Source: Phycicoccus sp. Root101 (lineage in GTDB: Bacteria > Actinomycetota > Actinomycetes > Actinomycetales > Dermatophilaceae). Taken from it: a stretch of 64,000 bases of DNA. The translations under genes were made by a program, and so were the position numbers. Location of the stretch: positions 434,001-498,000 of the forward strand of contig NZ_LMCM01000005.1 in NCBI RefSeq assembly GCF_001426245.1, read 5' to 3'. Positions 18,257-27,128 of the stretch are shown piece after piece; the first letter of the stretch is position 1, and the number at the start of each line of letters is the position of its first letter. The notes below the pieces were generated by a model that searched no databases, had not been told where the DNA came from, and worked only from the letters and a program-made list of their open reading frames with translations.

Positions 18257-21200
18257 ATGCACGACGACCCCGTGAGGATGAAGACCACAAGCATGTCTGC
18301 GTCGCTGGAGCAGTCCCGTCAGCAACTCCTGCGTTCCGCTGCGGAGCGCGCTGAGCACGACGGGGGTGAGGTCGAGGAGTTCCTCCGCGCCTACTACCGC
18401 CACGTGGCGACCGAGGACCTGCTCGCCCGAGCCCCCGAGGACCTTCTCGGAGCCGCGCTCGCGCACCGCGACCTCGCCAGGAGCCGCCCGGTCGGGACGG
18501 CCAAGGTCGACGTGTTCAACCCCGACGTCGCCGAGCAGGGCTGGACGAGCGGTCACACCGTCGTCCAGGTCGTCACCGACGACATGCCGTTCCTCGTCGA
18601 CTCCGTCACCGCCGAGCTGCAGCGGATGGACCGTGCGGTCCACCTGGTCGTGCACCCGACCATGCGGGTGCGGCGCGACGCCACGGGCGAGCTGGAGCAG
18701 GTGCTGCTCGACGGCACGGCCGCCGGGGACGGCGCCGACGCCGGCAGCTTCGGCGAGGTCCGCGAGTCGTGGATGCACCTCGAGGTCGACCGCGACAGCA
18801 ACGCCGAGGACCTGCAGGCGATCGCCGAGGGCCTGCGCGGCGTGCTGGCCAACGTCCGTGAGGCCGTCGAGGACTGGCCGAAGATGAAGGAGACCTGCTC
18901 CGCGCTCGCGGTAGAGCTCGGTGTCAGGCCGCCGCACGGCATACCGGCTGCGGAGGTCGAGCAGGCTCGCGGTCTGCTCGAGTGGCTGGCCGGCAACCAC
19001 TTCACCTTCCTCGGCTACCGCGAGTACGCCCTGGTGCGGGGCGCCGACGCCGACACCCTCCAGGCGGTCCACGGCACCGGTCTCGGCCTGCTGCGCTACG
19101 ACCCCACGGGGGAGGGGGTGCTGCTGTCGGAGCAGGCGCGCACCGTCGCGCGGGCGCCGGAGCTGCTCATCATCACCAAGGCCAACTCGCGGGCGACGGT
19201 GCACCGCAACACCTACCTCGACTACGTCAGCGTCAAGCAGTTCGACGACGCGGGTGTCGTGACGGGGGAGAAGCGCTTCCTCGGACTGTTCACCTCGAGC
19301 GCCTACACCGAGTCGGTGACGCGGGTTCCGGTGCTGCGCGACAAGGTGGCGGCGATCTTCGAGCGCACCGGGTTCCTGCCCGACTCGCACTCGGGCAAGG
19401 ACCTGCTCGAGGTCCTCGAGAACTACCCGCGCGACGAGCTGTTCCAGGCCGACGAGGAGTCGCTGTACGACAACGCGACCGCCGTCCTGCACCTGCAGGA
19501 GCGCCGCAAGACCAAGCTGTTCCTGCGGCGTGACCGGTTCGGCCGGTTCGTCTCGGCGCTGGTCTACATCCCGCGCGACCGCTACAACACCGCGGTCCGC
19601 CTGAAGATGGAATCCATTCTCCACCAAGCTTTTCCGGGCGCCACGGTCGACTACACGACTCGGGTCTCGGAGTCCGTCCTGGCCCGTCTCCACTTCGTCG
19701 TGCGCGTGCCCTCGGGCGAGTCCATCCCGGCGGTCGACGAGGCCGTCCTCGAGCGCCAGCTCGTCGACGCCACGCGCACGTGGGAGGAGGACCTGTCCGA
19801 GGCGGCCCGCGCCGAGCACGGCGAGGAGGCGGCCGCGCGGCTCTCCGGGCTCTACGGCAGGGCCTTCCCCGAGGCCTACAAGGAGGACTTCACCTCCCGG
19901 GTCGGTGTCGTCGACATCCGTCACATGGACGCGCTCGAGAACGCCGACTCCACCGGCCTCAACATGTACCAGGAGCCGGGTGCCCCGGCCGGCGAGCGGC
20001 GGTTCAAGCTCTACCGCCGCAGCCCCCTGTCGCTGACCCAGGTGCTGCCGATGTTCACCCACATGGGTGTCGAGGTCGTCGACGAGCGCCCCTACGAGGT
20101 GTCGCGCGGCGATGGCGTCGACCTGTGGGTCTACGACTTCGGCCTGCGCGTCCGCAACCACAAGGTGTGGTCCGGCGAGGGTGGTCGCGACCGGCTGCGC
20201 GAGCTGTTCCAGGACGCGGTCGGGGCAGTGTGGAACGGTCGCGCGGAGTCCGACGGTTTCAACGCACTCGTCCTCGGTGCCGGGCTCACCTGGCGTCAGG
20301 TCGTCATCCTGCGCACGGTCGCGAAGTACCTGCGGCAGACCGGGTCGACCTTCTCCCAGGACTACGTCGAGTCGGCGCTCGTGCAGAACCTGCGGCTCGC
20401 CGGGCGGCTCGTCGCCCTGTTCGAGGCGCGGTTCGACCCCAGCCGGTATGGCGCCGCGGCCGGAGGGGAGCGCGAAGCTGCCGAGGCCGCGCTGGTCGAG
20501 GAGATCACGACCGGGCTCGACGAGGTCAAGTCCCTCGACCACGACCGCATCATCCGCGCGTTCCTCGGCGTCATCCAGGCGACGCTGCGGACGAACTTCT
20601 ACCAGCGGGACGAGTCCGGGGCCGACAAAACCTACGTCTCGATCAAGCTCAACCCGAAGAAGGTGCCCGACCTGCCCGCCCCGCGGCCGCAGTTCGAGAT
20701 CTTCGTCTACTCACCGCGCGTCGAGGGCGTGCACCTGCGGTTCGGGCCGGTGGCCCGTGGCGGGTTGCGCTGGTCCGACCGACGTGAGGACTTCCGCACG
20801 GAGGTGCTGGGACTCGTCAAGGCGCAGATGGTCAAGAACGCCGTCATCGTCCCCACCGGGTCCAAGGGCGGCTTCTACGCCAAGCAGCTGCCCGACCCGT
20901 CGGTCGACCGCGACGCCTGGCTGGCCGAGGGCATCGGCTCCTACAAGGTCTTCATCTCCGGTCTGCTCGACCTCACCGACAACCGCGTCGGCGGCGACAT
21001 CGTCCCCCCGGCGTCGGTGGTGCGGCACGACGAGGACGACTCCTACCTCGTCGTCGCGGCTGACAAGGGCACGGCCACCTTCTCCGACATCGCCAACGGC
21101 GTCGCGCAGTCCTACGGATTCTGGCTCGACGACGCGTTCGCCTCCGGCGGTTCGGCCGGCTACGACCACAAGGCCATGGGCATCACCGCCCGCGGTGCCT

Positions 21201-23176
21201 GGGAGTCGGTGAAGCGCCACTTCCGCGAGATGGGTGTCGACACCCAGACCCAGGACTTCACGGCCGTCGGCATCGGCGACATGAGTGGTGACGTCTTCGG
21301 CAACGGCATGCTGCTGTCGGAGCACATCCGCCTCGTGGCCGCGTTCGACCACCGCCACATCTTCGTCGACCCCACCCCCGTGGCGGCGACGAGCTTCCCC
21401 GAGCGCAAGCGGCTGTTCGACCTGCCGCGGTCGTCGTGGGCCGACTACGACGCCTCGCTCATCAGCACCGGTGGCGGCATCTTCGACCGGTCGCTCAAGT
21501 CGATCCGGATCACCCCGGAGATGACCGAGGCGCTCGGGCTGGCCAAGGGCACGACCAGCCTGACCCCGGCCGAGCTGATGAAGGCGATCCTCCAGGCACC
21601 GGTCGACCTGCTCTGGAACGGCGGCATCGGCACCTATGTCAAGGCGGGCTCCGAGTCGAGCTCCGACATCGGCGACCGGGCCAACGACGCCATCCGCGTC
21701 GACGGGAACGCGTTGCGCTGCAAGGTCATCGGCGAGGGCGGCAACCTCGGCCTCTCGCAGCTCGGTCGCATCGAGGCGTCCCTGCACGGGGTGCGTGTCA
21801 ACACCGACGCGATCGACAACAGCGCCGGGGTCGACACCTCCGACCACGAGGTCAACATCAAGATCCTGCTCACCGACCTCGTGCGCAACGGCGACATGAC
21901 GCTCAAGCAGCGCAACACCCTGCTCGCGTCGATGACCGACGACGTGGCGCACCAGGTGCTGCGCGACAACTACGAGCAGAACGTCCTGCTGGGCAACGCC
22001 CGCGCGCAGGAGCACCCCATGCTTCCCGTGCACCAGCGGCTCATCCACTGGCTCGAGGAGCGTGGCGACCTCGACCGCGCGCTGGAGTTCCTGCCCAGCG
22101 ACAGCGAGATCGACCGGCGCTTCCAGGACGGCCTGGGCCTGAAGTCCCCCGAGTTCTCGGTGCTCGTGGCCTACGCCAAGCTGGCGCTCAAGGACGACCT
22201 GCTGCCGACGGGTCTGCCCGACGACCCGTGGTTCCAGCAGACTCTCACCGACTACTTCCCGGCGGCCCTGCGCGAGCAGTTCGCCGGCGAGCTGGCCGAC
22301 CACCCGCTGCGCCGCGAGATCATCACCAACTCGGTGGTCAACTCGATGGTCAACCGCGGTGGCATCACCTTCGCCTTCAGGGCGATGGAGGAGACGGGGG
22401 CGACGCCGGAGCAGATCGCGCGGGCGTTCGTCGTCTGCCGCGAGATCTTCGACCTGCCGAGCTTCGTGCGCGAGGTGGAGGCGCTGGACAACGTCGTCTC
22501 CACCGACGTGCAGAGCCAGCTCTACCTCGAGTTCCGTCGCCTCATCGACCGCTCCATCCGGTGGTTCCTCACGTCGCGTCCCTCGCGGCTCGACGTGGCC
22601 GGCGAGGTCGCCCGGTTCGGTGCGGTCGTGCGCGAGTTCGCCCCCAAGGTGCCCGAGATGCTCAAGGGCGCCGAGCTCAAGCGCCTCCAGCGCAACACCG
22701 CCAGGCTCGAGAAGCTCGGAGTGCCCGCCGACCTCGCCCTGCGCTCGGCCAGCCTGCTCGACCAGTTCTCGCTGCTCGACATCGTCGACATCGCGACCGA
22801 CACGGGGGAGGAGCCGGCCGACATCGCCTGCCTCTACTTCGTGCTGTCCGAGAAGTTCGGCATCGACGGGATGCTCACGCGGGTCACGAACCTGCCGCGT
22901 GACGACCGCTGGGACGCCTTGGCGCGTGGTGCCCTGCGCGACGACCTGTATGCCGTGCTGGAGAGCCTCGTGCGCTCGGTCATGGACACCTCGACGGTCG
23001 GTGGCTCGCCGGGCTCCCGGTACGAGGAGTGGGCGAGGGCCAACGCCGAGTCGCTCACCCGGGCGACGACGGCCCTGTCCGGCATCGAGCGGCTCGACCA
23101 CCCCAACATCGCTGCCCTGTCCGTCGCCCTGCGCACCCTGCGTTCGGTGATCCGCTCCGGAGCCGCCACCTCGTGA
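18257..23176 (+). CDS. gdh: NAD-specific glutamate dehydrogenase, 180-kDa class
   Basis: About 1639 residues, the size of the L_180 class known from Streptomyces and Mycobacterium. It converts glutamate to 2-oxoglutarate and ammonia with NAD+. The N-terminal half holds the regulatory ACT-like region (VVTDDMPFLVDSVTAELQRM near 105). The catalytic domain has GPVARGGLRWSDRREDFRTE near 835, the lysine-containing IVPTGSKGGFYAKQL near 866, and GNGMLLSEHIRLVAAFDHRH near 1015. Start is uncertain: ATG at 18257 has GAGG at fair spacing, while 18278 and 18293 are also possible. The MOSC gene overlaps its stop. It is predicted to be catabolic and to link proline and oxoproline degradation to the TCA cycle. 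Confidence 0.96.
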   Translation: MHDDPVRMKTTSMSASLEQSRQQLLRSAAERAEHDGGEVEEFLRAYYRHVATEDLLARAPEDLLGAALAHRDLARSRPVGTAKVDVFNPDVAEQGWTSGHTVVQVVTDDMPFLVDSVTAELQRMDRAVHLVVHPTMRVRRDATGELEQVLLDGTAAGDGADAGSFGEVRESWMHLEVDRDSNAEDLQAIAEGLRGVLANVREAVEDWPKMKETCSALAVELGVRPPHGIPAAEVEQARGLLEWLAGNHFTFLGYREYALVRGADADTLQAVHGTGLGLLRYDPTGEGVLLSEQARTVARAPELLIITKANSRATVHRNTYLDYVSVKQFDDAGVVTGEKRFLGLFTSSAYTESVTRVPVLRDKVAAIFERTGFLPDSHSGKDLLEVLENYPRDELFQADEESLYDNATAVLHLQERRKTKLFLRRDRFGRFVSALVYIPRDRYNTAVRLKMESILHQAFPGATVDYTTRVSESVLARLHFVVRVPSGESIPAVDEAVLERQLVDATRTWEEDLSEAARAEHGEEAAARLSGLYGRAFPEAYKEDFTSRVGVVDIRHMDALENADSTGLNMYQEPGAPAGERRFKLYRRSPLSLTQVLPMFTHMGVEVVDERPYEVSRGDGVDLWVYDFGLRVRNHKVWSGEGGRDRLRELFQDAVGAVWNGRAESDGFNALVLGAGLTWRQVVILRTVAKYLRQTGSTFSQDYVESALVQNLRLAGRLVALFEARFDPSRYGAAAGGEREAAEAALVEEITTGLDEVKSLDHDRIIRAFLGVIQATLRTNFYQRDESGADKTYVSIKLNPKKVPDLPAPRPQFEIFVYSPRVEGVHLRFGPVARGGLRWSDRREDFRTEVLGLVKAQMVKNAVIVPTGSKGGFYAKQLPDPSVDRDAWLAEGIGSYKVFISGLLDLTDNRVGGDIVPPASVVRHDEDDSYLVVAADKGTATFSDIANGVAQSYGFWLDDAFASGGSAGYDHKAMGITARGAWESVKRHFREMGVDTQTQDFTAVGIGDMSGDVFGNGMLLSEHIRLVAAFDHRHIFVDPTPVAATSFPERKRLFDLPRSSWADYDASLISTGGGIFDRSLKSIRITPEMTEALGLAKGTTSLTPAELMKAILQAPVDLLWNGGIGTYVKAGSESSSDIGDRANDAIRVDGNALRCKVIGEGGNLGLSQLGRIEASLHGVRVNTDAIDNSAGVDTSDHEVNIKILLTDLVRNGDMTLKQRNTLLASMTDDVAHQVLRDNYEQNVLLGNARAQEHPMLPVHQRLIHWLEERGDLDRALEFLPSDSEIDRRFQDGLGLKSPEFSVLVAYAKLALKDDLLPTGLPDDPWFQQTLTDYFPAALREQFAGELADHPLRREIITNSVVNSMVNRGGITFAFRAMEETGATPEQIARAFVVCREIFDLPSFVREVEALDNVVSTDVQSQLYLEFRRLIDRSIRWFLTSRPSRLDVAGEVARFGAVVREFAPKVPEMLKGAELKRLQRNTARLEKLGVPADLALRSASLLDQFSLLDIVDIATDTGEEPADIACLYFVLSEKFGIDGMLTRVTNLPRDDRWDALARGALRDDLYAVLESLVRSVMDTSTVGGSPGSRYEEWARANAESLTRATTALSGIERLDHPNIAALSVALRTLRSVIRSGAATS

Positions 23177-23868
23177 CCGCGCGCGTGGTCGGGTTGTGGT
23201 GCTTCCCCGTGAAGTCCGCGGGTGGGCAGTCGCTGCCTGCCCTCGACGTCGAGGTCGCGGGTGTCGTCGGCGACCGCGCCTGGGCGGTCCACGACGCCGC
23301 GGACAAGCTCGCGTCCGGCAAGCACACCCGCCGCTTCCGGCGGATGGACCCGGTGTTCACGCTCGTGGCGAGCCTCTGCGGGGACGAGACCGTCCTGGTC
23401 CTGCCCGACGGCACCGAGCTCGTGGCGGGTGACCCGGCGACGGACGAGTCCCTCAGCCGCCACTTCGGCGAGCCGGTGAGCCTCCAGCGGGAGGGCGACA
23501 TACCCCACCAGGATGCGGCACCGATCTCCTTGGTGGGCACCGCAACCCTCGCCGAGCTCGGCCGGCACGAGGGTGACGGCAGCCCGGTGGACCCGCGGCA
23601 CGTGCGCGCCAACCTCGTGGTCGAGACCGAGCAGCCGTATGCGGAGGAGTCCTGGGTGGGCCGCGAGGTGACCATCGGTGGGGTGCGGCTGCGCATCACC
23701 GAACCCACGGAGCGCTGCCGGATGGTCGGGATCGCCCAGGTGGACCTGTCCGCCCGTCCGGGGATGCTCAGGGCCGTCGCGGACCACCACGACCTGGTCG
23801 CAGGCGTCTACGCCGAGGTCGTCACACCCGGCCGGGTGGCCCTCGGCGACGAGGTCGTCCGCGCCTGA
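23173..23868 (+). CDS. MOSC-domain protein
   Basis: 231 residues, GTG start overlapping the GDH stop (GTGA). The N-terminal beta-barrel portion reads VGLWCFPVKSAGGQSLPAL. The MOSC core has GVVGDRAWAVHD (about 32), ISLVGTATLAEL (about 117), HVRANLVVE, and the conserved cysteine segment TERCRMVGIAQVDLS near 178. MOSC proteins carry or transfer sulfur to molybdenum cofactor or reduce N-hydroxylated compounds. No molybdoenzyme gene is nearby, so the partner is unknown. Confidence 0.93.
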   Translation: MTARVVGLWCFPVKSAGGQSLPALDVEVAGVVGDRAWAVHDAADKLASGKHTRRFRRMDPVFTLVASLCGDETVLVLPDGTELVAGDPATDESLSRHFGEPVSLQREGDIPHQDAAPISLVGTATLAELGRHEGDGSPVDPRHVRANLVVETEQPYAEESWVGREVTIGGVRLRITEPTERCRMVGIAQVDLSARPGMLRAVADHHDLVAGVYAEVVTPGRVALGDEVVRA

Positions 23869-23882
23869 CCTAGGCTGCCCGG

Positions 23883-25376
23883 GTGCCCACGCTGAACGAG
23901 GTGCTCCACGCGTCGACCGACCTTGCCCCCGGTGAGGTCGAGTGGCTGCAGCTGCTCGTCGGGGACTGGCAGCTCATCTCGGACCTGTCCTTCGCCGACC
24001 TCGTGCTGTGGGTCCCCGGAGGGCTCGAGGGCTGGCTGGCCGTGGCGCACGTGCGCCCGACGACCGGACAGATGGTGTTCTTCGAGGACGTCGTCGGGCG
24101 GCGCACGCACCGGGGTCGGCAGTCGCTGCTGGACCAGGCGTACGCCGATCGCCGCATCGTCCGCGAGCGGGACCCGATCTTCCGTGACGACATGCCGGTG
24201 CGGGAGGAGGCCATCCCCGTCGTCAAGAACGGCCGGGCGCTGGCGGTCATCACCCGCCACACCAACCTCGCCGCGATGCGCACGCCGAGCCGCCTCGAGC
24301 TGACCTACCAGGCCTTGGCCGACGCCCTGGCCCGGATGATCGCTGCGGGGGAGTTCCCCAACGTGTCGGCCCCCACCGGCCAGCGGCGCGGCGCCCCGCG
24401 CGTCGGTGACGGCGTGATCCGCCTCGACGTCAACGGCATCGTGTCGTACGCCAGCCCCAACGCCCTCTCCGCCATCCACCGCCTCGGCCACGTCGGCGAC
24501 GTCATCGGCGAGCTGCTCGCCAAGGTCGTCGCCGACCTGCTGCGCGACGAGTCGCCGGTCGACGAGTCGCTGGCCGTCGTCGTCACCGGTCGTGCCCCGT
24601 GGCGCACCGAGGTGAGCTCGCGCGGCTCGAGCGTCTCGATGCGCGCCATACCGCTGACCGAGGGTGGGCAGCGGGTCGGTGCCCTGCTCCTGCTGCGTGA
24701 CGTCTCCGAGCTGCGCCGCCGTGAGCGCGAGCTCATCACCAAGGACGCGACGATCCGCGAGATCCACCACCGGGTGAAGAACAACCTGCAGACGGTGGCG
24801 GCCCTGCTGCGCCTGCAGGCGCGGCGGCTCCCCGAGGGGGAGGCGGGGCGCGTGGCGCTCGAGGAGGCGGTCCGCCGGGTCGGGGTCATCGCGCTCGTGC
24901 ACGAGACCTTGAGCCAGGGCTTCGACGAGACGGTGGAGTTCGACGACATCGCCGTCCGCGGCCTGCAGGCGATCACCGAGGTGGCCAAGGTCGAGCACCC
25001 CATCACGACGAAGGTCGTGGGCTCGTTCGGGATGCTGCGGGCCGAGGACGCCACCGCGATGGCGATGATCCTGTCCGAGCTCGTGCAGAACGCCGTCGAG
25101 CACGGGCTCGCCGACGTCACCGACGGCACCGTGTGCGTCGAGGCGCAGCGGTCCACCGACGACCGGGGTGACGAGGTCCTGTCGGTGACGATCACCGACG
25201 ACGGGGTGGGGCTGCCGCAGGGGTTCAGACCGGGTGCGTCCGGCCTCGGGACGCAGATCGTCGAGTCGCTCGTGCAGGACCTGCGCGGGCGGATCGTGTG
25301 GGAGCCGGCCGAGCCGCGCGGGACGCGGGCCAGGTTCGTGGCGCGGCTGCGGCCCCTGGGGCGCGACGGCTCCTAG
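23883..25376 (+). CDS. pdtaS: PdtaS-type sensor histidine kinase
   Basis: 497 residues, GTG start. The N-terminal GAF-like sensor occupies about 1-150 (WLQLLVGDWQLISDLSFADL). A PAS domain follows at about 175-285 (NGIVSYASPNALSAIHRLGH). The HisKA_2 dimerisation box is IREIHHRVKNNLQTVAALLR, with the phospho-accepting His at 295/296. The HATPase domain has the N box ELVQNAVEHGLAD and the G box DDGVGLP. It has no membrane segment, so it is cytosolic. In mycobacteria PdtaS signals to the ANTAR RNA-binding regulator PdtaR. That partner is not in this window. The convergent whiB1 neighbour is as in M. tuberculosis. Confidence 0.95.
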   Translation: MPTLNEVLHASTDLAPGEVEWLQLLVGDWQLISDLSFADLVLWVPGGLEGWLAVAHVRPTTGQMVFFEDVVGRRTHRGRQSLLDQAYADRRIVRERDPIFRDDMPVREEAIPVVKNGRALAVITRHTNLAAMRTPSRLELTYQALADALARMIAAGEFPNVSAPTGQRRGAPRVGDGVIRLDVNGIVSYASPNALSAIHRLGHVGDVIGELLAKVVADLLRDESPVDESLAVVVTGRAPWRTEVSSRGSSVSMRAIPLTEGGQRVGALLLLRDVSELRRRERELITKDATIREIHHRVKNNLQTVAALLRLQARRLPEGEAGRVALEEAVRRVGVIALVHETLSQGFDETVEFDDIAVRGLQAITEVAKVEHPITTKVVGSFGMLRAEDATAMAMILSELVQNAVEHGLADVTDGTVCVEAQRSTDDRGDEVLSVTITDDGVGLPQGFRPGASGLGTQIVESLVQDLRGRIVWEPAEPRGTRARFVARLRPLGRDGS

Positions 25377-25401
25377 GCAGACGGCTCGCAGGCAGCAGAA
25401 G

Positions 25402-25440
25402 GAGTGCCCCAGCTCGCGGGATCCGCGACCTGAGGCACTC
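25402..25440. terminator. Hairpin between pdtaS and whiB1
   Basis: GAGTGCC at 25402 pairs with GGCACTC at 25434-25440, and the inner arms CGCGG and CCGCG extend the stem around a short loop. It lies between convergent genes and is probably bidirectional. Confidence 0.65.
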
Positions 25441-25465
25441 GGAGAGGGTGGGGCAGGGGGCTGCG

Positions 25466-25714
25466 TCAGCCGGCGCGGCGAGCGCGAGCGTTACGACGCT
25501 TGAGCGCGCGACGCTCGTCCTCGGACATTCCGCCCCAGACGCCGGCGTCCTGGCCGGACTCGATGGCCCACTTGAGGCAGGTGTCGACGACCTCGCAGCG
25601 TCGGCAGACAACTTTGGCTTCCTCGATCTGGAGGATGGCTGGGCCGGTGTTCCCGATCGGGAAGAACAGCTCAGGGTCCTCGTCGAGGCAGGCAGCGCGG
25701 TCGCGCCAATCCAT
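25466..25714 (-). CDS. whiB1: WhiB1-type iron-sulfur transcription factor
   Basis: 82 residues, close to the 84 of M. tuberculosis WhiB1. Four cysteines that bind the [4Fe-4S] cluster are present: Cys9 in DRAACL, and Cys34, Cys37 and Cys43 in VVCRRCEVVDTC. Next come the WhiB turn motif GVWGG and a basic C-terminal tail (RALKRRNARARRAG) that contacts DNA. WhiB1 binds the sigma-A C-terminal domain and responds to nitric oxide. The position next to pdtaS supports WhiB1 over other paralogues. A 425-bp gene-free region lies upstream. Confidence 0.95.
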   Translation of the reverse strand: MDWRDRAACLDEDPELFFPIGNTGPAILQIEEAKVVCRRCEVVDTCLKWAIESGQDAGVWGGMSEDERRALKRRNARARRAG

Positions 25715-26140
25715 GAAGATCGTGCTCCTTGTTGTGCAGGGGGAAGTGCGCCGGTCCATGGACCCAGGGATGACGGGCCAGATGGGCACGGCGCGTCATT
25801 GCGGGGTGTGCAGGGTCATGCTCCCGGGGGAACAGGGACGACCGGCGAGCCTAGCCGACCCTCGAACCACGGGGGGTGAAAGAGGTGCGACTAGCCATTT
25901 TGGGGGGCTGGGCACAGTTCTGCCAACGGGCCGTCTCACGTTTCTGTTCCAGCGTCACAGATCGCGTCGCGTTTGGGCACCCCTGAGCGGAAGTAACCGA
26001 CGTGTAACGGTGAGGTTTTGGTCACATTGCCTCCGTTGCGTGGGTATGACGCCGTGCCCGACCGTGCTCGGAAACCCGCGGGGCCCCGTTTCGAAGTGCC
26101 CGACCCGTGAGACGACGCCGACCGCGAATACCCTGTGGGG
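25715..26140. promoter_or_regulatory. Long upstream region of whiB1, divergent from membrane-protein gene
   Basis: No convincing coding sequence on either strand. The stretch is less G+C-rich than its surroundings (for example ACTAGCCATTTTGGGG near 25890 and GTGAGGTTTTGGTCACATTG near 26008). The second contains GTGA-N8-TCAC, which is close to but spaced two bases wider than a CRP/GlxR site. It must contain the whiB1 promoter and the promoter of the gene at 26141; exact elements cannot be assigned. Confidence 0.5.
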
Positions 26141-26617
26141 GTGAGCGACCAGCCCGGCCCGACCAGCCCTTCCGCCGCCCAGCCGACCCCGCACGGTGAC
26201 CGCTCGCCGCGCGCCAGGGACGTCTACCGCGACCTGGCGGCCGCCCTGTCCGGCGCCCAGGCCCTGTCGTTGCTGGGGTTCGTCGTCTTCTACCTCTGGG
26301 AGCTGGCGCAGGGGGCCGGCAAGGACGCGGTCCTCGTGGTCATGTCGGCGCTGCTGATCCTTGTCTTCGCCGTCGGCATCGGCGCCCTCGCCCGAGGGTG
26401 GTGGCGCGGCGACAACTGGCCCAACACCCCGACCGTCGTCTGGAACCTGTTGCTCCTGCCGGTGGCGTGGAGCCTGTTCCAGGCGGGGCGGTGGGTCGTC
26501 GCCCTGCTCCTGGCGGTGGTGGCCGTCGTCGGCATCGTCGCGGCGGTCCGCGCGGACACGTCGGAGGCCTCGGACGGTTCCGACGCTGCCGGCGCCCGAC
26601 CACCCACCCCTGGCTGA
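26141..26617 (+). CDS. Four-helix integral membrane protein (Rv3217c-like position)
   Basis: 158 residues, GTG start in GGGGGTGAGCGACCAG. A disordered proline-rich N terminus (about 1-30) is followed by four hydrophobic helices: about 40-60 (ALSLLGFVVFYLWELA), 68-88 (VLVVMSALLILVFAVGIGAL), 100-117 (VVWNLLLLPVAWSLFQ), and 119-138 (WVVALLLAVVAVVGIVAAV). No motif suggests a function. Its place beside whiB1 recalls the Rv3217c membrane protein of M. tuberculosis, but I base that on position and topology only. It ends 7 bp before a long perfect hairpin. Confidence 0.75.
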   Translation: MSDQPGPTSPSAAQPTPHGDRSPRARDVYRDLAAALSGAQALSLLGFVVFYLWELAQGAGKDAVLVVMSALLILVFAVGIGALARGWWRGDNWPNTPTVVWNLLLLPVAWSLFQAGRWVVALLLAVVAVVGIVAAVRADTSEASDGSDAAGARPPTPG

Positions 26618-26624
26618 GGGGGTT

Positions 26625-26671
26625 GGACGCTACGTCACTGATCGCGCCACGCGATCAGTGACGTAGCGTCC
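26625..26671. repeat. Perfect 22-bp stem / 3-base loop hairpin, copy 1 of a dispersed repeat
   Basis: Left arm 26625-26646, loop CCA, right arm 26650-26671, with no mismatch. The 18-base core GCTACGTCACTGATCGCG and its complement recur exactly at 36258-36296. It sits between convergent genes (stop 26617; minus-strand stop 26721), so it can also act as a terminator. The conservation of arm sequence across two unrelated loci is what marks it as a repeat family. Confidence 0.85.
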
Positions 26672-26720
26672 GACGCCTCATCCCCAGCCCCTGGTGGAGG
26701 AGATCTCCGGGGCGGCGGGC

Positions 26721-27119
26721 TCAGGCCGACGTGATGCGCAGCATGGTGCGGTCGGTGTGGCCGCGGCGCATGATCTTCTCGATCGTCATGACGATGCGGT
26801 ACTCGATCCCGTACTTGGGCCTGAGCACCGTGTCGAGCCTCCGCATCGCCTCGGGTCCCTGGACGATCTCGGCCACGGCAGCGACCGTGGGTGCCCCGTC
26901 CTCGACGGTGCCTCGCCGGGAGCACGGCTGGAGCTCGACACGGGTGTTGTTGCGCAGCCGTTTGACCTTGCCGCTCCCGCTGGGGGTGGTCACGACGAGG
27001 GCGTCGCCCTCCCTCCCGATCCACACCGGGGTCGAGACGCCGACGCCGGTCTTGCGGAACGTCGTCAGGGACACGAACTTCTCTTCGCCGAGGGCGTCGA
27101 GGGTGGGGGCAGTGGTCAT
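26721..27119 (-). CDS. PPOX-class (F420/FMN-binding split-barrel) oxidoreductase
   Basis: 132 residues. The split-barrel pattern KFVSLTTFRKTGVGVSTPVW (about 14-33) is followed by DALVVTTPSGSGKVKRLRNN, where the Lys/Arg residues bind the cofactor phosphate. Next come VELQPCSRRG and the C-terminal IEYRIVMTIEKIM. This is the pyridoxamine-5'-phosphate-oxidase-like superfamily. The actinobacterial subfamily with this N-terminal pattern is usually described as F420-dependent. The substrate is unknown. It is probably cytosolic and lies 9 bp downstream of the FHA-FtsK gene on the same strand, so it may be the last gene of that transcript. Confidence 0.85.
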   Translation of the reverse strand: MTTAPTLDALGEEKFVSLTTFRKTGVGVSTPVWIGREGDALVVTTPSGSGKVKRLRNNTRVELQPCSRRGTVEDGAPTVAAVAEIVQGPEAMRRLDTVLRPKYGIEYRIVMTIEKIMRRGHTDRTMLRITSA

Positions 27120-27128
27120 GTCGCGACG

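Noticed and set aside
25840-25880. tRNA-like T-arm sequence near whiB1
   Set aside because: A CTCGAACC-like string occurs, but no acceptor or anticodon stems can be folded around it.
26005-26030. CRP/GlxR operator upstream of whiB1
   Set aside because: The half sites GTGA and TCAC are 8 rather than 6 bases apart and no second conserved base is found, so it is not called as a site.
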